A stretch of DNA of 64,000 bases, taken from assembly GCA_050485425.1 (NCBI GenBank), contig JBJHBJ010000019.1, forward strand, positions 1-64,000, in the 5' to 3' direction. The notes under the pieces are model-generated. The model saw only the letters and a program-made list of their open reading frames with translations. It was not told the origin of the DNA and did not search any database. Every line of letters begins with the position of its first letter. The first letter of the stretch is position 1. Shown piece by piece: positions 57,905-64,000 of this stretch. The position numbers were made by a program, and so were the translations under genes. Source of the DNA: LSCE01 sp050485425. Lineage in GTDB: Bacteria > Pseudomonadota > Gammaproteobacteria > Nitrococcales > Aquisalimonadaceae.

Positions 57905-59845
57905 ATGTGTTCCGGGCGTCGGAGACGCTGGTTGCAAGGCGCCATGCTGTCTCTGGGGGGCGCAGTCGTACTGGCTCAGTACATCGCCTTGCGGTTTGCG
58001 GAAGCCTGGCTGTTCTGGATCGCGGGAGGCGTGATGGGGATCGTGGTTGGTCTGCTGACCGGCTGGCTGCTCCTCCGCGGGATCGAACGGGGACTGCTGA
58101 TGGATGCCCTGCCGGGGGCCGTCATGGAACTGGACAGCGCCGGGCGCATTACGCGATTCAATCAGGCGGCAGCGAGCGTACTGGGCAACCCGGTTCTCGG
58201 TGAGTTCCTGCCGGAGCGCTTTGACGGTGACGGCCCGGGCTTGCTTCGGCAACTCCTCGAGCAGGCCAGGAATCTCCCCCCCGGCCCGAAAGGCGAACTG
58301 GAGACAAAGGTGAGTGACCGGCGCTTCCGGCTTGCGCTGGGGGCCGCCGACGGCCAGTGTTTCGTCAACCTCACTGACATCACCGAATTTCGCGCCATGT
58401 CCGATCGCGTTCAAGCGAGTGAGGAGCGTTTCCGCTCGCTGTTCTCTGAGCATCCCGACGCGGTCTATAGCCTGGGTCTCGACGGCCGGTTCATGGAAGC
58501 GAACCGAAGGACCGAGGAACTCACCGGATACCCGCTGTCCGAACTGCTCGGCGAACACTGGTCTGCCGTGGTCGTGACTGAAGACCGGGCGTTCATCGAA
58601 TCGCAGTTCAGCGCCGTCCTGCAGGGGGAGCCGCGAAGCTACCAGTGCCGGGCCTATCACCGCAGTGGCAGAAAAATATCCGTGCAGGTCACAAACGTCC
58701 CCATGCTGGTTTCCGGACAGGTGGCGGGTGTATTCGGCATTGCGCAGGACATGACGGAGCGCTTGCGGTTGGAGGAGAAGCGCCGCCTGCTCCGGGCCTC
58801 CGTGGCGCAGATCCAGGACGTAATCATCATCACCGAAATGCAGCCGCTGGACGAACCCGGTCCGCGCATGGTGTTTGTCAACGAGGCGGTCAAGCAGGTT
58901 GCCGGTTACTCCCCGGAAGAACTGCTGGGCCGGACGCCAAGGGTCTTCCAGGGCAGTGAAACCGATGCGGCGACCCGCCGCAGGATACGCGAGGCCCTGG
59001 AGGTGCGCCGGCCCGTGAAGGAGGTTCTCCTCAACTATCGAAAGGACGGCACCGTCTACTGGAACGAGCTGGAAATCGTCCCCATCGCCAGTCCCGAGTC
59101 TGGAGGGCGCGCCTACTTTGCGGCAGTTATGCGAGATGTATCTGACCGGAAGCGCTATGAACTCGAATTGCAGCGGTCCCGGGAAGAGTTGCGCCGTCTG
59201 AACAGCGGGCTTGAGCATGTGCGCGAGGAGGAGCGGCGACGCATAGCCCGGGATCTGCATGACGATCTCGGGCAGATGCTGACGGCGATGAAGCTGGACC
59301 TGGGCATGGTGGTGGACGATCTCCCCATGCTGCCGGACCAGCATCGGGAGCGACTGCAGGAAATGGTGGATTTCGTCGACGAAATCATCGAGCAGGTGAG
59401 GGAGATCGCTGCGAACTTGCGTCCCGGCATCCTGGATGATCTCGGATTCGAGGCCGCCGCCGAGTGGTTCCTGGGGCGCTGCGAAAAACGCTACGACCTG
59501 GATATCAGCTGGGACGCGGATGCGGATCCGCCGGGGCGCATTACCGGAGAGGTCGCCACTGCGCTGTTCCGCATTCTTCAGGAAAGCATGACCAATGTAA
59601 GCCGTCACGCACGGGCCAGCAGGGTGGACGTGCTGTACGAGGACCTGGGTGATGTCGTTCGCCTGCAGGTGCAGGACAACGGCATTGGCTTCGGCCTCCG
59701 GCGCCAATCGTCATCGGGTCTTGGTCTGCCAGGAATGCGAGAGCGCGTGGCAATGCTTGGGGGGGAGTTCGCGGTGACCTCCTCCGAAGAGGAAGGCACC
59801 TGCCTTCGGGTGACGTTGCCTCTGAATGGGGAAGTTCATGATTGA
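57905..59845 (+). CDS. Membrane PAS sensor histidine kinase, NarL-type (HisKA_3)
   Basis: A 646-residue kinase. Two transmembrane helices lie at about 12-62 (LQGAMLSLGGAVVLAQYIAL and WIAGGVMGIVVGLLTGWLLL). Three PAS-like domains follow: a partial one at about 68-160, a PAS at about 180-285 and a LOV-like PAS at about 295-415 with GRTPRVFQGSETDAATRRRI. The LOV cysteine is replaced, so flavin photochemistry is unlikely. HisKA_3 phosphoacceptor His452 is in RIARDLHDDLGQML and the HATPase has ILQESMTNVSRHA, DNGIGFG and GLGLPGMRERV. The ATG at 57905 follows GAGGAGG; an upstream GTG and ATG are less well spaced. It overlaps the response regulator gene. Confidence 0.88.
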   Translation: MCSGRRRRWLQGAMLSLGGAVVLAQYIALRFAEAWLFWIAGGVMGIVVGLLTGWLLLRGIERGLLMDALPGAVMELDSAGRITRFNQAAASVLGNPVLGEFLPERFDGDGPGLLRQLLEQARNLPPGPKGELETKVSDRRFRLALGAADGQCFVNLTDITEFRAMSDRVQASEERFRSLFSEHPDAVYSLGLDGRFMEANRRTEELTGYPLSELLGEHWSAVVVTEDRAFIESQFSAVLQGEPRSYQCRAYHRSGRKISVQVTNVPMLVSGQVAGVFGIAQDMTERLRLEEKRRLLRASVAQIQDVIIITEMQPLDEPGPRMVFVNEAVKQVAGYSPEELLGRTPRVFQGSETDAATRRRIREALEVRRPVKEVLLNYRKDGTVYWNELEIVPIASPESGGRAYFAAVMRDVSDRKRYELELQRSREELRRLNSGLEHVREEERRRIARDLHDDLGQMLTAMKLDLGMVVDDLPMLPDQHRERLQEMVDFVDEIIEQVREIAANLRPGILDDLGFEAAAEWFLGRCEKRYDLDISWDADADPPGRITGEVATALFRILQESMTNVSRHARASRVDVLYEDLGDVVRLQVQDNGIGFGLRRQSSSGLGLPGMRERVAMLGGEFAVTSSEEEGTCLRVTLPLNGEVHD

Positions 59846-60470
59846 TGTAGTCATTGCCGACGACCACAGCATCGTGCGCGAGGGCATGCGAGCACTGATC
59901 AATGCTGCGGGCGACATGCGAGTGGTAGGAGAGGCACGCGACGGTGACGAGGCGCTGACCCAGGTTCTGGCTGCCAGGCCAACAGTGTTCCTGATGGATA
60001 TGACCATGCCTGGCTGTTCCGGCTTGCAACTGATCGAGATCGTGCGTCGGAGAGTCCCGGAGACCCGGGTGCTGGTACTGAGCATGCACCGGGAGGAGCA
60101 GTACGCCACACGGACTATCCGGGCCGGAGCGCATGGCTTTATCACCAAGACCCGGCCGCCGACGGAGTTGCTTGAGGCTCTGAGGCGCGTGGGGCGGGGA
60201 CAGCTCTACATCACCACCGAGTATGCGCATCGCCTGGCGCAGGAAACGCTCACCGGCCAGGAGAGCCTGCCGCACATGCGGCTTTCCAAACGGGAATACG
60301 AGGTGTTCATGGCCCTCATCCAGGGCCGCACCGTCGGTGAGATCGCCGAAAGCCTGCACCTGAGTTCGAAGACCGTCAGCACGCATAAGGCACGCATCTT
60401 CGAGAAACTGGGCGTGGCCAGTCTGTCGGCGCTGGTGCGTTATGGGCTTGCCCATGATCTGGTCCACTGA
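59838..60470 (+). CDS. NarL/FixJ-type response regulator
   Basis: A 210-residue two-domain regulator. The receiver has Asp8/Asp9 and Asp54 (FLMDMTMPGCSG), with a conserved Lys in FITKTRPP (about 105). The LuxR-type HTH is at about 148-205: LSKREYEVFMALIQGRTVGE, then HLSSKTVSTHKARIFEKLGV. The start is ATG 59838 with GGGGAAG 4 bases before it; it overlaps the kinase gene by 8 bases, so the two form a cognate pair. The perfect palindrome TAGGGAATTCCCTA at 60495 and a near copy at 49129 are candidate targets. Confidence 0.93.
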   Translation: MIDVVIADDHSIVREGMRALINAAGDMRVVGEARDGDEALTQVLAARPTVFLMDMTMPGCSGLQLIEIVRRRVPETRVLVLSMHREEQYATRTIRAGAHGFITKTRPPTELLEALRRVGRGQLYITTEYAHRLAQETLTGQESLPHMRLSKREYEVFMALIQGRTVGEIAESLHLSSKTVSTHKARIFEKLGVASLSALVRYGLAHDLVH

Positions 60471-60494
60471 AAAACCGCATTGATTCCGCGCTTG

Positions 60495-60508
60495 TAGGGA
60501 ATTCCCTA
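60495..60508. promoter_or_regulatory. Perfect 14-bp palindrome, possible response-regulator site
   Basis: TAGGGAATTCCCTA lies 83 bases before the TTG start of the receiver-domain gene. A 12/14 match occurs before the che operon at 49129-49142. The gap 60471-60590 shows no other clear structure. Confidence 0.5.
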
Positions 60509-60590
60509 GTTGAATTCAGCTATCACTGATACACGCCCCGCCAGCGCCTGGGCATGATGTTTTCCTGTAACGAAGCAAGGGGAATCGATC

Positions 60591-61001
60591 TTGGCGCTGA
60601 CGGTATTTCTCGTTGAGGATTCCGCGGTGATGCGCCTTCGCCTTCGCCGTCTGCTGGATAGGATTCCCGGTATTCTCGTCGTCGGTGAAACGCCGTGGCT
60701 CGCGGGTCTGGCCGAACGGGCGTCCGCCTTGTTGCCGGATGTGGTGTTGCTGGATATCCGTCTGGCCGACGGAGTCGCGTTCGAGGCGGTTCCGGCGCTG
60801 AAGCGGCTGCGGCCAAGGCCGCGGATTTTCGTCGTCAGTTCGCACGCTGACCTTCCTTACCGAAAACGGGCGGAACTGCTGAAGGTCGACGGCTATTTCG
60901 ACAAGACCAGCCAGTTGGAGACGTTGCAGGCCCTTCTGATGGAGATGGTTGATCACAGCGAGTCGCGCCTGCAGCCGCATTGCATTCCGGGGGGGCGGTA
61001 G
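60591..61001 (+). CDS. Response regulator receiver-domain protein
   Basis: A 136-residue stand-alone receiver. Asp10 belongs to the acidic pocket (FLVEDSAVM), phosphoacceptor Asp55 is in VVLLDIRLADG, and Lys107 or so is in GYFDKTSQLE. It starts with TTG at 60591 preceded by AAGGGGA. It has no output domain. It is directly followed by the EAL gene with only 2 bases between the stop and the likely TTG start, suggesting that the pair couples phosphorelay to c-di-GMP turnover or that the two products act together. Confidence 0.88.
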   Translation: MALTVFLVEDSAVMRLRLRRLLDRIPGILVVGETPWLAGLAERASALLPDVVLLDIRLADGVAFEAVPALKRLRPRPRIFVVSSHADLPYRKRAELLKVDGYFDKTSQLETLQALLMEMVDHSESRLQPHCIPGGR

Positions 61002-61003
61002 CC

Positions 61004-61858
61004 TTGTGTGAAAGAGCGGCCGGCCAGGCCAGTGGCATAGACCGTCAGGAAGAACTGCTGTTGCCTGCCCTGAAGCGGGCGCTGACCCTGGGGGAATTCA
61101 GCCTGCGCTATCAGCCGCAAGTATGCGTCTCTGCCGGACGGGTCATCGGCGCAGAAGCCCTGTTGCGCTGGCACTCGCCGGATTTCGGCGCCATGGAGCC
61201 TGCCCATTTCATTCCGCTGGCCGAAGAGTCCGGATTGATCGTACCGATCGGCACGTGGGTGCTGGAGCAGGCCTGCGCCCAGGCCCGGCAGTGGATGGAC
61301 ATGGGACTGTCACTGCGGGTGGCTGTCAATGTCAGCGTTCGCCAGGTCGAGGACACGGGGTTTCTCGACAGCGTGTGCCGGGCGTTGAGACAGAGCCGAT
61401 TGCCTCCTCAGGGACTGGAGGTCGAGCTGACGGAAAGCAGGGTCATGCAGAGTTCGGAGCGGGTCCTGCAAACGCTGCAGAAGCTTCGGAAAACCGGTGT
61501 CAGGGTCGGTCTGGACGATTTCGGCACCGGCTACTCGAGCCTGGCCTATCTCAAGTACTTTCCCATTCATACGCTGAAGATCGACCGTCTGTTCGTACAA
61601 ACCCTGACTGAGAGTGCCATCGATCAGGTTCTGGTGCAGGCGATCGTCGGCATCGGCCGCAGTACGGGGATGGACGTGCTGGCCGAAGGCGTCGAGACAC
61701 CGGAACAACGTGAGATCCTTGAACAACTCGGGTGCACGCTAATGCAGGGTTACCTGTTTGGCCGGCCGATGACGGCCGGCGCATTCGAACGGGCACTGAC
61801 GCACAGCATGGAGCCGGCTTGCGCCAGCCCTGATTCCAGCGAACTTGCGAGCCGCTGA
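61004..61858 (+). CDS. EAL-domain c-di-GMP phosphodiesterase
   Basis: A protein of about 284 residues consisting of a complete EAL domain (about 15-260). The catalytic motifs are intact: GAEALLRW (EAL), AVNVSVRQ (N), ELTESRVM (E), LDDFGTGYSSLAYLK (DDFGTG loop), LKIDRLFV (K) and AEGVET (E). It should hydrolyse c-di-GMP to pGpG. The start is uncertain: TTG at 61004 is chosen because it directly follows the receiver stop; another TTG at 60980 overlaps that gene. Its position after a receiver and a che cluster suggests a role in motility or attachment control. Confidence 0.9.
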   Translation: MCERAAGQASGIDRQEELLLPALKRALTLGEFSLRYQPQVCVSAGRVIGAEALLRWHSPDFGAMEPAHFIPLAEESGLIVPIGTWVLEQACAQARQWMDMGLSLRVAVNVSVRQVEDTGFLDSVCRALRQSRLPPQGLEVELTESRVMQSSERVLQTLQKLRKTGVRVGLDDFGTGYSSLAYLKYFPIHTLKIDRLFVQTLTESAIDQVLVQAIVGIGRSTGMDVLAEGVETPEQREILEQLGCTLMQGYLFGRPMTAGAFERALTHSMEPACASPDSSELASR

Positions 61859-61933
61859 ACCCTCTGCCTGACTGGCCCTGATGGCGCTGACTTCGGTGCT
61901 GATGGTTGCGGAACGAATGGCCGCGTTACCGCC

Positions 61934-64000
61934 TCAGGTATCTTGCCAGGCCCAGTTGGCCATGTCCGGGCGATCCACGCCGTGGCTGTGGGCGTAGCGT
62001 CGGCAGTCGATTTGTTCGTTCTTCAGCCACTCCTTGACGTGCGCCCCCGCCACTTGCAGCCGCGGCACATGGCCGATGGCGTCCATGGCCAGCGTGAAGC
62101 GGTCGATCTCGTTTTCGATGGCCAGTTCCAGCGGCGTATTGATATTGCCGCGCTCCTTGTAGCCCCGCACGTGCAGGTTGCTGTGGTTGGTGCGGCGGTA
62201 GGCCAGGCGGTGGATCAGCCAGGGGTAGCCGTGGAAGTTGAACAGGATCGGGCGGTCGGTGGTGAACAGGCTGTCGAAGTCCCTGTCCGGCAGGCCGTGG
62301 GGGTGTTCCCCGGCCGGCTGCATGCGGAACAGGTCCACCACGTTGATGAAGCGGATCTTCAGATCCGGGAAGTGTTGCCGCAGCAGGGCGGTGGCGGCCA
62401 GCGCCTCCCGGGTGGGGATGTCGCCGCAACCGACCATCACCAGATCGGGTTCGTGACCCTGGTCATTGCTGGCCCAGTCCCAGATGCCCAGGCCCTTGGT
62501 GCAGTGACGCACGGCGGCATCCATGTCCATGTACTGCAGGTGCGCCTGCTTGTCGCAGACGATCACGTTGATGTCATTGCGGCTTTTCAGGCAGTGGTCG
62601 GCGGTGGACAGCAGCGTGTTCACGTCCGGCGGCAGGTAGATGCGAGTGACTTCCGGATTCTTGTTCACCACCACATCCAGGAAGCCGGGATCCTGATGGG
62701 TGAAGCCGTTGTGGTCCTGGCGCCAGACGGTGGACGTGATCAGCAGGTTGATCGAGGAAATCGGGGCGCGCCAGGGAATCTCCTCGCACATGGCCAGCCA
62801 CTTGGCGTGCTGGTTGTACATGGAGTCGATCACGTGCACGAAGGCCTCGTAGGTGGCGAAGAAGCCGTGCCGCCCGGTCAGGACATAGCCTTCGTACCAG
62901 CCTCCCAGTGTGTGTTCCGAGAGCATTTCCATCACGCGGCCATCGGGCGACAGCTCGCCGCCGTCGGCATCCTCGGGCAGGTAATCGGCCAGCCAGAGCT
63001 TCTTGCTGGCCTCGTAGATGGCGTCCAGCTTGTTGGAGGTGTTCTCGTCCGGACCGAAGACGCGGAAATTGCTGCTGTTGGCGCGCATCACGTCGCGTAA
63101 TAGCGCTCCCAGCGGCTTCGTGTTGGGAGCCGTGTGGCGGGCCGGCTCGGGCACGTCGACCGCGTAGTCGCGGAAGTCCGGCAGGCGCAGCGGGCGTCGC
63201 AACAGGCCGCCGTTGGCGTGGGGGCTGGCACTCATGCGCAGAGTCCCCTCCGGCGCCATGGCCCGGAGTTCCTCCCTAAGCCGGCCTTCATCGTCGAACA
63301 GTTCCTCCGGCCGGTAGCTGCGCAGCCAGCTTTCCAGTTGCGTGAGATGCTCCGGGTTGTCCCGCATACCGGACAATGGAACCTGGTGGGCGCGCCAGGA
63401 GCCCTCGACCTTGCGGCCGTCCACCTCGGCAGGTCCGGTCCAGCCCTTGGGCGTGCGCAGTACGATCATCGGCCAGTGCGCCCGCTGCGCCTTGCCGCTG
63501 TTGCGCGCTTCCCGCTGGATGTCCTGAATGGCCGTCAGGCACTGATCCATGGTCGCAGCCATCTGCTGGTGCATGGTTTGCGGGTCATCTCCCTCCACGA
63601 AGTACGGCACCCAACCATACCCGCGCATCAGGCTTTCCAGTTCCTCGCGGGGAATCCGGGCCAGCAGGGTGGGGTTGTTGATCTTGTAGCCGTTCAGGTG
63701 AAGGATCGGCAGCACGGCGCCGTCCCGGATCGGGTGCAGGTACTTGGCGGAGTGCCAGGCTGTCGCCAGCGGGCCGGTTTCCGCCTCGCCGTCGCCGATG
63801 GCGACGGCCACCAGCAGGTCGGGATTGTCGAAGGCGGCACCGAAAGCATGGGATAGCGAGTAGCCCAGTTCACCGCCCTCGTGAATGGAACCCGGAAGTT
63901 CCGGCGTGCAATGGCTGCCGATGCCGCCGGGGAACGAGAACTGGTTGAACAGGCGCCGCATACCCTCGGCGTCCTCGCTGACCTGGGGATAGATTTCGGA
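61934..64000 (-). CDS. xfp: Phosphoketolase, N-terminal part missing (gene runs off the window)
   Basis: The visible 689 or so codons end in NWAWQDT at 61934. The frame continues past the window edge, which cuts before the usual N-terminal 100 or more residues. Landmarks are GDGEAETGPLATAWH (TPP site), LHLNGYKINNPTLLARI, STVWRQDHNGFTHQDPG and the conserved C-terminal lobe. Phosphoketolases of this family split xylulose 5-phosphate and/or fructose 6-phosphate with phosphate to give acetyl phosphate and an aldose phosphate, in the cytosol, needing thiamine diphosphate. It converges with the EAL gene. Confidence 0.95.
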   Translation of the reverse strand, partial: SEIYPQVSEDAEGMRRLFNQFSFPGGIGSHCTPELPGSIHEGGELGYSLSHAFGAAFDNPDLLVAVAIGDGEAETGPLATAWHSAKYLHPIRDGAVLPILHLNGYKINNPTLLARIPREELESLMRGYGWVPYFVEGDDPQTMHQQMAATMDQCLTAIQDIQREARNSGKAQRAHWPMIVLRTPKGWTGPAEVDGRKVEGSWRAHQVPLSGMRDNPEHLTQLESWLRSYRPEELFDDEGRLREELRAMAPEGTLRMSASPHANGGLLRRPLRLPDFRDYAVDVPEPARHTAPNTKPLGALLRDVMRANSSNFRVFGPDENTSNKLDAIYEASKKLWLADYLPEDADGGELSPDGRVMEMLSEHTLGGWYEGYVLTGRHGFFATYEAFVHVIDSMYNQHAKWLAMCEEIPWRAPISSINLLITSTVWRQDHNGFTHQDPGFLDVVVNKNPEVTRIYLPPDVNTLLSTADHCLKSRNDINVIVCDKQAHLQYMDMDAAVRHCTKGLGIWDWASNDQGHEPDLVMVGCGDIPTREALAATALLRQHFPDLKIRFINVVDLFRMQPAGEHPHGLPDRDFDSLFTTDRPILFNFHGYPWLIHRLAYRRTNHSNLHVRGYKERGNINTPLELAIENEIDRFTLAMDAIGHVPRLQVAGAHVKEWLKNEQIDCRRYAHSHGVDRPDMANWAWQDT

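Noticed and set aside
57905..59845. Blue-light photoreceptor kinase
   Set aside because: The reactive LOV cysteine is absent, so I report a LOV-like PAS only.

Overview
The window is a high-GC chromosomal segment whose gene repertoire (Lhr helicase, ECF41 sigma factor, che operon with CheD, urea carboxylase, phosphoketolase, NtrC/sigma-54-type promoters) fits a free-living gammaproteobacterium, possibly Ectothiorhodospiraceae-like; the genus cannot be fixed from sequence alone. I see no rRNA or tRNA gene, CRISPR array, insertion sequence or prophage. Most genes have a clear Shine-Dalgarno sequence, but two regulators (3641 and 9709) appear to be made from leaderless messages.

Layout. 1-16.8 kb: housekeeping and small regulator/target pairs: a TPR38-like protein, TetR with SDR and MFS genes, a large Lhr helicase, MarR with an EamA exporter, an ECF41 sigma factor divergent from its carboxymuconolactone-decarboxylase partner, and TetR divergent from two thioesterases. 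16.8-28.8 kb: a nitrogen-compound catabolic island. It holds an orphan periplasmic binding protein and a ring-opening amidohydrolase (cyanuric acid hydrolase/barbiturase family) on the minus strand. On the plus strand are a LysR regulator, an IPNS-like 2-oxoglutarate oxygenase, an AmiF-type formamidase, a complete BMP-type ABC importer, and two biuret/triuret-hydrolase-like cysteine hydrolases placed either side of the transporter ATPase. 28.8-38.5 kb: small accessory genes of mixed type. 38.7-44.3 kb: allophanate hydrolase and urea carboxylase. 44.4-49 kb: small genes including a metallothionein. 49.2-61.9 kb: a chemosensory operon (MCP-CheY-STAS-CheA-MCP-CheW-CheR-CheD-CheB), a PAS histidine kinase with a NarL-type regulator, a further receiver and an EAL phosphodiesterase. 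61.9 kb to the end: phosphoketolase, cut by the window edge.

How the parts work together. The island and the allophanate/urea locus form a plausible route: import of an N-heterocycle, oxidation, ring opening to (carboxy)biuret or triuret, then biuret, then allophanate, then ammonia and CO2. Cis-elements tie them together. The same LysR-type palindrome (GATGCCG-N3-CGGCATC) lies in front of the amidohydrolase operon and of the oxygenase/formamidase operon. NtrC-type sites plus -24/-12 promoters lie in front of the BMP/biuret-hydrolase operon (22184, 22307) and of the allophanate hydrolase/urea carboxylase operon (38611, 38745). This suggests a nitrogen-scavenging regulon with substrate (LysR) and nitrogen-status (NtrC) inputs.

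The window also holds a dispersed palindromic element. The full copy at 28540-28801 folds into a 31-bp stem carrying two hairpin arms. Partial or degenerate copies lie at 1-120, 46309-46380 and perhaps 48543-48571. Stem sequences differ between copies but stay perfectly paired. The full copy encodes the last residues of one hydrolase.
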